A stretch of 64,000 nt of DNA, taken from assembly GCF_003590095.1 (NCBI RefSeq), contig NC_039478.1, forward strand, positions 11,408,001 to 11,472,000, in the 5' to 3' direction. This document shows, in pieces, positions 47,002-59,330 of this stretch. Position 1 is the stretch's first letter; each line of letters opens with the position of its first letter. The position numbers and the translations under genes are program-made. Under the pieces are notes generated by a model. That model saw only the letters and a program-made list of their open reading frames with translations. It was not told the DNA's origin and did not search any database. The stretch is from Trichoplusia ni. Taxonomy: Eukaryota; Arthropoda; Insecta; Lepidoptera; Noctuidae.

Positions 47002-49008
47002 GTTTACTACGTTTTTTACTTCCACTCCATAACTTCGTTAATTTGGTTACTACTTGGATACTGCGCAAGAACTACTTTTGGTACATAAACTATTCAATAT
47101 ACAAGCACAGGTAATTTCCTTTCTGCGAGAAAATTGGAAATTCTTCGAAATGTGGTTTTGTCAATTTGATAGCCGTTTTCAGCTTTATCGGATAATAAAC
47201 TACGTAATTACGTATTTAATGCCTTAAGAAGTGCTGAAGTGTTTTTATAGTCCATTCAAGCAGTGTAAATGTATGGTCTTGTTTAGCACACTCAAATTTA
47301 ATGCCGATTTTCAAAAACACTGGCTTTAAAAGTGTACAAAAAAGTTTTTAAAGTGTATTTTTTGACCGAACACAGTTTTGCGAGCATATTTTAAGTGAGA
47401 TTTTTCTCCTCATTGTTTCACTGATGCTGAAGAGAGGCAATAGGAAACTTCAACATTTTATCCCTTCTTACTTAACCTTGGATACCTGACTACCTAAATC
47501 AGACTTTACTCGTACATCAACAGTGCAATGCCAAGGTCTCTCCATACATATTTACAAACAGACAGTAGTATTTAACGATCATGTTTACAGTCCTCGGCAG
47601 TGACTGACTCGACCTCTAGTATCGATTAAGGAGCGATCCGAGCAATTATCGAGATATTCATCTTTGTTTACATCGATTCCTTTGAGTTTAGAGATGATAT
47701 TTTATGTTTGGATCGGAATAGAATTTAAGATTCCACAATGTGTTTTGTTGGAGAGGAAATATAAGTGATTCAAATAAGAAAACCATAATTAAGCTGAAAT
47801 GATTTGCAGGAACTCTCGCGAGACAACAAAACACTTTTATCAGACTTGAAAAGTATGTTTTCTCTATTAGATTTTTTAGTGAAATCCTTTCTAGTAGTAT
47901 AACATATTATATTCCGGATGCAAAGCAATCGCAATGGACAGCAAATGTTCTACAACTATAACAATATCGTATTCTAATGACGTTCATATGTAATGCGAAT
48001 TATTATTTGATGAACCATAACAGATTTAGCTGCTTAACTTTAACCGATGAGGCCGATAATAATCTTAAGTTACAAACAAAGCTGTTGAACTCCTTCATTT
48101 ACTTCTCCAGATTCTTAACCGCTTAACCTCATTGAAACATTGTATAAAATAAAGTGATAAATAATCTGCAACATTAAATTCACTCTTCCACTAAAGATAT
48201 TCAATTACTCGTTATCTAAATTACGATGTGTCGATCGGTGCAAGGCCTGTGACGTCACAAGCCAGTATAAATGGTATCAAGTGTATAATTTATATATTTC
48301 TCTGAACTCTCTGGTTTAATGGCGGCTGATGTTTCAAGAGATTTGCTAAAATTGTATGACAGGCTATTCAGAAGTATTACTCTTAAATTTTGAATTTTGC
48401 TTACAGCGTGTCTGAGGAAAAATATGGTTTAATCCCATAGATTGACATGCTTAAAAGAAGATGGACTGTCTTCTAGGGAATGATTAAATCTTTATGACAT
48501 ATGCTGTCTGCTTGATAAAGATCTCTCTCAAATATATAGTAACATTTCTAAGTCTTTGAACCTTGTTATGAAATTATTATTTTTTTAAATCTTGTAATAA
48601 ATAGTTCAATACCTATTCAACAATAGTTATCTACTATCCCAGTGAGAAAAAATATTTGAAGTCAGCTTGTTTCAATGTTTGTACCAAGTTGACTTACTGT
48701 AAATTATTTATTTAGTTGACGTCTTGCCTGTAATGAAGCCTTCATATGATATCTCTTTCGGACCTCGACATTAAATGACTTTTAATATCACATTTAATAC
48801 AAAATATACCTACTTACGTTTAAACGATAATATCTCTGACTGCTTCGAAAATACTTTAAGTGGACTTTTGAGACTTGACGCTCTCCTTGGTAATCGGTAA
48901 AATCCATAAAAGAAAATTATGGACAAATAGTGGTATTCGTTCTATTAGTGTAAAGATTATGTTGACAAAAGGCACTTGCAAAGGTTCTTGATGTAACACG
49001 ACTAGTTC

Positions 49009-49119
49009 GACTCGCGACCCGCTGCCGCGACAGCTCATGATTAAGGACTCCGGTTGTTGTTTCCGTAACTAGTCGATCTTGTTAAATACGCGCGAGTAAA
49101 TCGTTGAATCACTTAAAAA
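49009..49119 (-). repeat. interspersed repeat, diverged copy of the GACTAGTTTCGG family
   Basis: AGCTCATGATTAAGGACTCC and CCGTAACTAGTCGATCTTGT match the 23311 copy with substitutions. Confidence 0.6.
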
Positions 49120-50283
49120 TAAAGACAAAGTTTTTGCGCGAATCCTTGAGTTAAATGATCGTCAAAGGTGCTATTTCCTGCTTATAATGTAATGTAATGT
49201 ATAAGGTAATCACAAAGGGGCGCTAGAAATAAAACTCTATATTTATTATCCACCTTTTTGTCTGTACAATGGACCATACCAAACCACCACCAACCACCGC
49301 TAGTTAAGTTATACTTATTTACAAGAAACAAGTTTATTTGTCTCAAATAGACACCGCTGTAGCAATCTCGTCCTTTATCTAAACAAGCATGAACCACTTT
49401 CGAGCAAACAAAACATGGCGGCCACACTATAAATAGCTATTTTTATCTCTCTACCTATATAGGCAACTCTTGTGTTATAACGGTGGACGCCTACTCCTGC
49501 CTGCCCTGTTGCCCTACTGCCGCGATGATTGCTCTAGTAGATGAGGTTCCCAAACTTATTTTGTCTGCCACCCAGTTAAAAAAAGATTTCAACGCCCCTA
49601 CTTTGTGAGCAAATTAAAACCTATCATCACTTGAAATGAAATCAATTATTGTGAGCTAGGTAGTTTTTTTTAATTTTGTTTTGTTTTTCTGTATATCTTA
49701 CAACCCTTGAAACCACAAGGGGTCGTAACGCCCATTTTTTGAAAGAATCTAGTAGAGTTGGATTGTCCTAAAAAAATATTGAACATCTTAAAATAACCAA
49801 GTCTTTGCTAAAGCCATCCAAGCAGCGATATGTAATTCCATCTCAAATAGATGAACACAACATTGATGGCAATTGAAAACAATCACTTAGTGGAAATCAC
49901 GCACCGTACAGAGCTTACGACACTCATCCGCCGTTGCGCAAAGGGTGCAGACAATGGTTAATGGTTAAGACAAGTAACGACAACCGTCGCTTCCTTCGTT
50001 TGTCAATAACTAGGTCACCAAGCAAGGAATGCGGAGGGTTAGGTGCCTCTGGTAGCGGTTGTGGGGTTACGACATGACAACGAAAGATTGATCGCCAATG
50101 AAAAGTGGAATTGTTGAAATGTTTTTTTGTGATCAGCAATTCGTTTTGAAGATTCCATCATACTAGAATGTTAAGTAGAGAAAAATAAATTTTAAGAAAA
50201 CCAGGCTATATTTCAAATGCGATAACTAGACAGTTAAACTTTTCAAAGCTGTTTATGTGGCCAAACAACAAATGAAAATAAAC

Positions 50284-50318
50284 GGGGTTACTTGAATGTT
50301 TGTGAAACCCCCGTCAAT
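50284..50318 (+). mobile_element. short SINE 3' terminal fragment
   Basis: ACTTGAATGTTTGTGAAACC followed by CCCGTC matches the SINE 3' terminus in + orientation. Only about 35 bp remain. Confidence 0.5.
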
Positions 50319-51694
50319 AAGAGGATTACGATCCTATTTCCTTAGTGTGGGAGATGTTTTTCAACGCAATGCAATTAAACTGTCTGTGGTGCTTAGTACA
50401 TACACTAATTCTAAGGCAATTATTTCTAGCCTTATTTTGACTTGAGTGAAAAATACTATGTCTGCTGCTTGTAGAACCGCCACCCATTAAGATTGACAAT
50501 TCGTTACAGTCTATATTTCAAAATTACCCAATCTCCAATGAAATATTTGGTATTCGAACATTACTTTTTCGCCCTAATAAATGAGCTAGATGAATATTAC
50601 TGAGGCATAGGGTTGTCGCTCACAAAAACTTGTTCAAAGACTTACAAGTTTAGAATAATAGTCTGCCTATAGAAATATTTTTAAAAGTGATGAGGTGTCG
50701 CGTGAACGTGGTAGATGGAGTGAATCCGTATTCCCTCCATATTTAAAATAAAACGTATTTTTTCAGTATAGGTACAAAAAATTATATACAAAAAAGAGTA
50801 AAATCAGTTTAAAGTCTCGACTTATAAGGATGCTGCCAATAGCTGGGTGATGAGAAAAATCATTAGTTTTTTTGGAAAATGGAAGAAACTTATCCGCCAC
50901 CGACGTCCAATTTTAATGATGTGTGACGTGTTGTTTCCCGTTGTTATAGTTTTTAAATTAATCCACTTAATATTAAGTTGGTTATCAATGTTGCCAGCCC
51001 TGCACCGCTTGGGAACCAGCAACTAGTATTAGACAGGCGAAAATTACGCAAAATTGTTTACTAAACAACGCGTGGGTGTCGGCATTCGGTGCCCGGGTTA
51101 GGCATTTAAAGAACCTGTTGATATATTTGTGGTAAGGACAGTTGCTGTATTTATTGCAGCTCGAGACAGATCGAGTTACTGAAAGATTACTTCAAGTTAG
51201 GATATAAATTAGGTTTTGATTTGTGTGGTACTAATGTATTCAGCTGGTGCAGCGGGTAATGGAGATTGTTTGGGTGAGAGACCGGTGTTAGGTACTCTAT
51301 GCACGTAAATATTTTGATTAAATAAAGGTTTTAGTAATTATTTTGAAGTCCATAACTAAGTTACTGTTTATTTGGAAGGTTACTTATTTTTGGTCGTCAT
51401 TTTTACCAAAGCAAAAAAAGGCAGTCTATGTAGACTGCTTTTTTTGCAAGATTTTGACATCCTGCACTATTTCTGTTCATAGTTTTGAAAATATTTATAC
51501 TCGCGTTAGTTCACAAATCCACAGCTTTTTACGATCACAAATGTAGCGCATAGCCATTCGGACATAGACTCTAGATCCACATGATCCAAAAAAAGGTAGA
51601 GTCAGCATCCCAATGTACCGGATTGTTACCTATCACCTTATTGCCCCTGGTCAGTACTAGCATCTGTACACAAAGTGCAAACATATCAGGTCAG

Positions 51695-51815
51695 GTCGTG
51701 GGAACGTGTCGCGTCGTGCCGCGCCGCACCGCGCCCTCTCGCGGCAATTACCGCGGGTCGCGGGTTATCGCGACAAACGGTGCCGCGCGCGGACCGTGGG
51801 TGACCATCACCTGGT
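51695..51815. promoter_or_regulatory. intronic CpG island
   Basis: About 100 bp of dense CpG (GTCGCGTCGTGCCGCGCC, CGCGGGTCGCGGGTTATCGC) ends at ACCATCACCTGG. It lies within the large intron. Candidate enhancer or alternative promoter; no core promoter motif was recognised. Confidence 0.35.
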
Positions 51816-52620
51816 AGATTGTAGGATAATTATAATTATGAAATAATGATTTGAAGTGTTTGGAAGAAAAAACATGTGGCATGATTCCCAAGTTATTTAA
51901 GATGAGGTAAAAAGAAAGCATATATTATGATACGAAATTAGGACAAATGACTATTTTTTGGTAATAGCGATGTTTCCAACATACTTTACGACGAATGCTA
52001 AAAGGTCGTTTTTAACACCAGAAAAAATTGTAAGGAAAATTACAAAAAACTGTTCAATGCTTTCAACATAATTTCCCTTCCAACAAAGTTAGCGACATCA
52101 ACAATTCCTTTCCAGTCAACCTGTTATACAATAAATAATATTAAGTATATAACAAGTATGCATAATAGCCACATTCTCATAAATCCTCAGCTAACTCTGT
52201 GATCACGACACGGCCGCCGGGGATCTGCGAATTATTTAAACTTCCTCCTATCAAAACGTAATGTAACCCCACCGTGTTATTATAATAAAGTGGAACTGTC
52301 AGATGTACACATGTTTAGTTTTATAATTAATTGTGTGATTTATGGTTTATATGAAACAGATAGGTTTTTAATGTTAAAACTTTAATTAATATTGACTTAA
52401 ATCGTGGTTGTTTGCATGTATTGATCAGATTTTCATGAAATATACAAATAAGTTAGCTAACTCTGTGCTGTCCCGACGGCGTCTGGAGAAGGTAAAGTGT
52501 TTTGTAGGGTACTTTGGGAAATTGGGGTTGAAGGCTCACAAATAGGTAACGCTCTTTTTTCTTGTATTTTTTTACTGTCAATTCTTATGCTCTTTTAAAG
52601 TTTGGTAACGGATTCAACAT

Positions 52621-52688
52621 ATCTTGACTTATTGTCAACTTGCTGCCTAACATATTATTTAGGCAGAAAGTTGAGAATAAGTCAAGAT
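52621..52688 (+). ncRNA. miRNA-like hairpin, 30-bp stem and 8-nt loop
   Basis: The left arm (52621-52650, starting ATCTTGACTTATTGTCAACT) pairs with 52659-52688 at 28 of 30 positions, with two single mismatches, around CATATTAT. Length and shape fit a pre-miRNA on either strand. There is no known miRNA name that I recognise and no evidence of expression, so a decayed palindromic MITE is an equal alternative. Confidence 0.3.
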
Positions 52689-53753
52689 TAAACAAGTTAA
52701 AGGTAGAACTTTCGATTAATAATGCTACTGCCTACTGAACTTACTCATACAGATAAATTGTCTGTGTTCTTTATTGGTCTTGTCATCGCAAAGGCTAAGC
52801 ATGAAGTCTTGGGTTCAAATCCAGACCAAAAATGTTTACTAATTTTTCTCTAACAAAACATTTTTATACATTTTTTAAATGTTTAAGTCCAATTATCCTC
52901 AAAATTCTTACATTATGGTTACTTCACAAATCAGAAAGATCACGACCCAGCCGGCGGCGATCTACAAAGTGATTGTGCGACAATAGAGGTGCGCGCGCGC
53001 ATCGCATGTTTACTATCCCTTGTAAGCTTGTACTTGCAACTAATCGTTTAGTTCCGGTAACTATAGGTACCCTGTACGATTTAAGAACAACTTTTTGACA
53101 GATTGGAAATATGTCCAAAAAGCGTGGAAATGTGGTTTTCATTATTTTAAGGTTTTAAGTTCATACAGTTGTAAGAAAGAAATATTACCCTTTTCCTAAC
53201 GCAGTTGAGTCAGTTTATCATGAGCCTTGTCGCTTATTTCCTTTAGTCTCAAAATAACTTCTAAAATAAAATTATTTTTAACTACTGCCTCCAAGTTGTT
53301 ATCTATTGTTGTTAAATTATCTAAGAAAACTTTATTTAATATATATAATAAAGTTTATAATATATTATGTATAACAGATTATTATTAGAAGGAAGCACAT
53401 GAATCATGCTTTGTAGTCGTGACACTTAGATAAGAACAACTATACAACGTATAGCGCCATCTAGCGCGGTAAACGATGACCATACTTATTATTACAGATT
53501 AGTTAGTTATGTTAAGCACAATTTCATGTAAACATTACTGAATTACTTTACTGTTTTTAATTTAAAGTGATATTTCGAAAGAGAGCAAAGTTTTGAAATT
53601 GAATTAATTGATTCAAATAAATCATATTTTACAGATTAAAAAGAAGCATAGTTATTAAGAAGAAATCGTAAAAAACCCGCGTTTTTTTTTAATTATATCA
53701 ACTGTTCACAACTAATGCGTATGTATTCAAGTTTTTCGACGCCACTGTCAGCT

Positions 53754-53825
53754 GCGATGGTGGTGTAATGGTCAGCATAGTTGCCTTCCAAGCAGTTGAT
53801 CCGGGTTCGATTCCCGGCCATCGCA
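53754..53825 (+). tRNA. tRNA-Gly (anticodon UCC)
   Basis: This 72-nt cloverleaf has acceptor arms GCGATGG and CCATCGC pairing over 7 bp, with discriminator A. The D-arm region is TGGTGTAATGGTCAGCAT. The anticodon stem-loop is GTTGC-CTTCCAA-GCAGT with anticodon TCC at 53787-53789, and a perfect T-arm CCGGG-TTCGATT-CCCGG follows. CCA is not encoded, as usual for eukaryotes, and a run of Ts at 53831-53835 can end Pol III transcription. A- and B-box promoters are internal (GGTTCGATTCC at the T-arm). It lies on the sense strand inside the large intron of the GAS2-like gene. All stems look intact, so this is probably a functional gene and not a SINE head. Two wobble-type pairs in the anticodon stem are its only weakness. 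Confidence 0.95.
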
Positions 53826-53830
53826 GGTTC

Positions 53831-53835
53831 TTTTT
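53831..53835 (+). terminator. Pol III terminator of the tRNA-Gly gene
   Basis: Five Ts begin 6 nt after the tRNA 3' end and a second TTTTT follows a few bases later. A run of at least four Ts is the normal RNA polymerase III stop signal. Confidence 0.7.
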
Positions 53836-54654
53836 GGGTTTTTCTATCATTTTATTAGTAGTTTTGACTGATTTATTTATAATATTTTTTTCTCACTGCA
53901 GCAAATAGCCGAGTTATAAGGTTTAAACATTTTCAAACTGCATTACCTAACAATGTTCGTTGGTCATGAATAATACTTACAATTATGTAGATCATCATAC
54001 TTAACCAGCTCCTAAGGTCATCACTCCCTGCTCTCCTACAAACAATAGCGCAATTATAAGAACAGCTAACAGTTTTACAATTACACCTAAATTACTGGGT
54101 ATCACCCATTTATGGAGTTTTTGTACCACACGTGGTAACAAACTTATTAGAAGGAAATAAGGTTAAAGAAAATCTTTCTAATTGGGTATGAACATAATGG
54201 TATGGATGGATAGTACATGACTTATTTGCAGCAGCATACGAAGATCTTAATGTGATAATTATTTCTTTCAAAATATGAGCGTCGTTCCTGTCCCCTTATT
54301 AACTAAGTTTAATCTTTATTACCTGGGATAATCCTTGTCAAACTGCCAATATCTACCCTGTTTCTGAGGGCAACGACTCTTAAGTAAAAGAAATTACCCT
54401 ATTCGGCTGTCCAGGGCCGCATTTAGACATTTTATCGTAAAGCTTTAAACGTATCTGACGTATACAAAAGGGCTTTAGATAATGTAAGTGTTTCAAGTAC
54501 AGGAAGCCATCGGATTTTATTACGCGCCTGTTTTGGAAGAAATATAAAATATAGCCAAAGAACTCCCAAACTCAAGGAGACATAAAACACTTGTACAATT
54601 TCCTACTGGACAGCAATAAATGCGAAAATTTAGATGCAATGCACCACGTGACGT

Positions 54655-54812
54655 GGAAGCGCCATGTTGCGCGCAGTGCGCAGGCGCGAGATCTGCCATA
54701 TAAGGGCTGCACCGCGCCGCGCCGCCCTGTGCGCGCCGCGCGCCAGTCGAGGCCGCGCGCACGCCGCGCAAGGCCGCGCCTGCCAGCCAGGGGTGACTGA
54801 CTCATATAAAAA
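54655..54812. promoter_or_regulatory. intronic CpG island with CArG box, AP-1 site and TATA-like motifs
   Basis: This is the most GC-rich block in the intron (repeated GCGCCGCG). Embedded are a perfect CArG box CCATATAAGG (54696-54705), which doubles as a TATA-like ATATAAG, an AP-1 site TGACTCA (54798-54804) and TATAAAAA (54805-54812). The arrangement suits an SRF- or AP-1-responsive enhancer or promoter. Open frames across it on both strands reflect its composition. Confidence 0.45.
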
Positions 54813-57800
54813 TTCACACTATCGAGCGAGATTTACGACTTTGATTACCCTAAAAGGCGTAAATACGGAAGAAAAAATGTTTTAATGTGACGCGATGAGG
54901 ATCATTATTATGTTGATGGATGGAACGAATGAAATAATCGTAAATAAACTGTTTTTATTTTTATCTCGAATACCCTTGCGCTGGGTCTTTGACTGCTATC
55001 AGTCTTATTTATTTACAAGTTGACTTCAAGTTTCAGCACTCCGTTATAAATAATTTTAACACTTAATTTCAGTACTAGTTGTACGTGTTATTCTCTGCAT
55101 CTCAAGCTAGTTTGTCTACGCTTGAGAGAGCACGGAGGCTCCTTATCCAGAGTCACGATTTCCGTTTTTTATCGTGATCTATGCTCATGACAATGATGTG
55201 TAATTTAAGTGAACAAAACCAAAACCATTTCAGTTCCTGCAATTATAATAAAAACAATAACACAGTACTTGAGCTTATTAGCGCAATAGATAAAATCGAA
55301 AATCATGACCAAATACAAGCTAGGAAACGACAATAACAAATTACCTTTGACCAAACTCCGTCTAACATACTGACCTAGACCTTACAGATATCACGTTTAA
55401 TGTTAGCAAAAAAATATGTAATAAAAATAAATTAGACGACCATGACATTGCCTTATATCAAGCATCAAAACCTTGTCGTGAGACAGGTAGCCGGGTATCA
55501 CCTTATAAGATCAATGCGGATCAACAAGTTGCCTTGGAACTAGGAGCAAGACCGTCATGTCGATCATAACGTTCCGCATTTGATGATTCACACAAAGCAT
55601 ATGCTACTATAACTGAAGCCATTTCATAATTTAGATGTTTTGTTTACGCCTATTTAAGATCATCAATTGTTAAACGCGAAACATTAATGATGATTAGATC
55701 CATGTTTGCACAGTTTTACGATGGTATTACTATAAAATTTTGATTAACATTTTGTTTTCGTTCGAAAGAATATTAATACCCATTTACGTTACATCGACCC
55801 GTGAGTAATTCAGGCATTTTAATTCTTAAAGCATCCAGCGTCCAGTAAGGAGTTTCCTCAAGGAAGTTATTAAAATTTGACACATTAATTATGATCTTCC
55901 GTTCACGAAGACATTCGGACGACAAACTTGGTTTTAATTAACTTTGGACGATGGTTTTTAAATGCTTTTTACAGCTGAGGAAATTCATTCGTCACGGATG
56001 TAATGGCTACTGTATTTAACGAAGGTCATAATTATTTTGTAAATGAATTCAGAAAAGTCCTTGATAATGATAGATTGCTACTTACTTTAGAAGATCTTCT
56101 AAATCCATTACCCAATGCCAAGGAATCCGAAACAATGAAACAGGTCATACAACAATAGTCTTAAGATAAATAAAATTATGATTAAACTATGAAATGCCAA
56201 TGCCAGGCATAATATTGACATTAACTTCAATGAAAATTACAGCAAAACAAATACTTAATGATGTGTTGCCGCAAATATCTCCATCTATGAGCAAACAATG
56301 GAATTCAAAGCAAGTGTATCAATGATCTGAGTTATAATGATTTATTGTTGTTCTAATTCAATGGACCATTTGATATCGTCGTGGCGTTCCATGCCTTCTT
56401 GGACCCAAGACCTGTCTTATTGATTGTTATTGATAGTCTTTGACGTGACCTTCTTGACGTTTCTTATCGTGAGCCATAAGCATCGAATCCTAAATTAATA
56501 TTCATTTATTGTTTCTGATAAGGAATTGCACAAACATGACGTATATTAGATGTAGGATTTCTGATATGTGGTGCGTTGACTTTATCTTGGTCACAATTTT
56601 TGGATTCAACAAAAATACGGGCAGAATAAACCTATGAGAAGTCTAATTTCATATCAATATTTTTAATAACTTAAATTCTAAAATTACTCGTATCACTTTT
56701 ATCTCTTACTGCTTTGATGTAGAAATCTCCATCAAAAGTAAATTTCCTCACACATTGAATTATTATTAATGAACCTTTTATTAAATTAACATCTAGGAAA
56801 AAAACTAGTACATACAGGAAACTGATAATTACTTTCAAAATGACGACCTTCGATGCCTTCCGTAAACATAAATAAAAATATCGAAAAGCCAAAAAAAACT
56901 GAATTTCTCTTCTTTATGGAAAAGCTAGATCATCATTTTCATCTTTAATTTGGCACTCAATACATAAATTTTCTTGTGAATAATAAGAAAATTTGTCAAG
57001 ATGATAACAATATTAAAACAAAAGTAAAAGCCATCGGAATTTCTCCCGAACGAGAGCGAAATCGATCAGCCGGCCTTGAACTCGCGATCTTTCCGGTTTG
57101 CCAGCCGGTGTATCGAACCTTAATTGAGTCAAGTGTATTCTCGCTTCGAACACATCTCGTGTAGTTAATGCGACAATTTATGCATCGAGATAAACATTTT
57201 AAAATGTTCAAGTGTAGTTTACGACAGCCACTCATGACTCAGAAATGTTAATTAAAAATATGCAAGATGACTTTGATTAAATGCAGTATGGACGTTTGTT
57301 AGCGGGATTATGTCTTGTTTAAAACACAATTATAGTGTTCAGGCTGTGTTTATATGTTTTAATATTCTTCGTAATAATATGTATTCGTAGTATTAAAACT
57401 GAGATGACTAATAGATTTATGTTGTGGAGGTCTATAATTGTCTATATCTGAGTCGTAATCGCACGTTTTGCTTCTTTAAAATGTTGGTTATTATTGTTGC
57501 AATACTCACGTACATCGTCAAGTAAATTCGTTTCATAAGTTTTCATAATCCTATTAACAAATAGATTTTCGTCACTTCCTGGATCCTTACCATCATTAAT
57601 TCTTTCAATGTCTACTTCTTGCTTCTCCGCTGTCTTATCAATTTTGAAATCATTAGTTTTTCCAGGGTTATCTACGAAATGTTTTACTATAATTCTTTAG
57701 TCGTAACTCATGTATATTTATACGTTATCGAGTAGAAGATCAAAGCATCAGATAAAAGTTCCAGTAGGTGTAAACCTTGAACTAATTAATAGAATTCGGC

Positions 57801-58214
57801 TGACAATGCTTGATTAGAATCGATGTTCCGATAAATGGGCGCCGGCGTGTAGTAATCATGTTACTTAACACTAAATGGATGTGAGATTACTACTGGTTTC
57901 AGTTTGTAGTAGTTTGTGAGTCACTAATTTGGTTTTATATTTCTGATCATACAGTTCCTACTGCGTCTACTGCCGAATTGAAAAGTCCCTCCTTTTTGAA
58001 GTCGATTAATTGTTATAGATGAACATTTCGGGTTTTGACGAAAAAAAAAAGATACCAGCAGATACAACATTACCTCTTCTTCACCTCTCTCTGTACTTTA
58101 TTCATTTTTTGCATTCAGTTGAACATAATAATTTGGTGTTGCGGACAGAAGGACCCAAAAACTATTCAACAATTCTAGCTTAACGAAATTAATACTGATT
58201 GTCATTGAAAGCGA

Positions 58215-58262
58215 AATACCAATCGTCTATGCGGATTCTTTGCCCAGCAGTGGGAGTTTAAT
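58215..58262 (+). mobile_element. short LINE 3' remnant
   Basis: TTGCCCAGCAGTGGGAGTTT resembles the RTE-like core; very short. Confidence 0.35.
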
Positions 58263-59187
58263 ATTGTTATCATAGGTTTCGAGAACAGTTAGTAAGTGTA
58301 GATATAATTTGGAATAATAATGAATCATCATAATTTCTCGTCATGCACTCGGGTGTGGGTGGCGCCGCCTCGTGGGATGTGCTCATGAGCACTTCTTGTT
58401 ACCAGCTCATCACTAGCTATCAATACAAGTTTGAATAGTTTTTGAATGAGCAGGTAGTTATTTATCATTAATCCGAAGACTGGTAGAAAAGTATTAATTT
58501 GAGGAGATGGCATATTTTAAACAATGTCAAAGAAGTTGTTTTTTTTTAAGTAGATATAACTTGTGGTTTTTATTTGACAATACTTTATTCAGCTGTGGTC
58601 AAAACACACTATTACTGGCAAGCTAAATTATTTGTATAACCTATCAATATTTTAGTGCCTTTTAGGCGAGACTACGGTAATATCAATGAATTTTAAGTCG
58701 CTGTCAAGTCGCTATTTATCTATGTCACAAGTTTAATGTTCCAACCGAGTTTACTAAAATCGTCATAACATTTAGTGAATTAATACAAAGTAAAGTAAGT
58801 CAATACAAAGTACTGACGCCGACGTACAATTTAAAGGGCAAAGTATAAAAGGACCAAAAATAAATGGCGCCAATATTATTACACTTTTAAATTATTTGTC
58901 TTGCAAATGCCAATCACACTGGTTGCAAGTGACCAATACGTCAATTATTGTGAAGTATTGAATGTACAGAAACCCGATCTAAGTAAGCAACGTTTTTTAT
59001 TGAGAATGAAACAATAACTTTTAAATTATTTCCGTAGTCTGGCTTTAAAAGGCAAAAACGATATTGAAAATGAATTGTTAATAAAGTGTGTATTTTTAAG
59101 TAAAGTCCAATTAAGATTAATGATTTGGCAGACTAGGATTGGAATAGGTTTTATATAATAGCTTTTGCATTTGTATTACATTAGCTA

Positions 59188-59330
59188 ACAGTCGCCTACT
59201 TCTACGGGTTTCGAATTAAAATAACAAAATAATTTTCAAAATCAGTTTAGCAGTTTCTGAGATTACCGCCGGCAACGCCACACACTCGCACACTTTACCT
59301 CCTCATAATACTCGTATTAGTATGGTAAGA
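59188..59330 (-). mobile_element. degraded Helitron-like fragment
   Basis: AGCTAACAGTCGCCTACTTC opens it and AATCAGTTTAGCAGTTTCTG follows; it ends near TACTCGTATTAGTATGGT. The layout matches the same terminal-repeat family, strongly diverged. Confidence 0.4.

Larger units (their letters stand above)
47002..51694. other. intronic block without recognisable genes
   Basis: Only the diverged repeat at 49009 and a SINE tip at 50284 were identified. The remainder is AT-rich non-coding sequence. Confidence 0.55.

Noticed and set aside
54520..54885. Four overlapping arginine/alanine-rich frames on both strands
   Set aside because: They are a by-product of the GC-rich island; composition is repetitive and no homolog is apparent.
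57050..57125. Reversed tRNA-like patch
   Set aside because: Only a weak B-box resemblance; no pairable acceptor or anticodon arms, so neither tRNA nor a firm SINE call.
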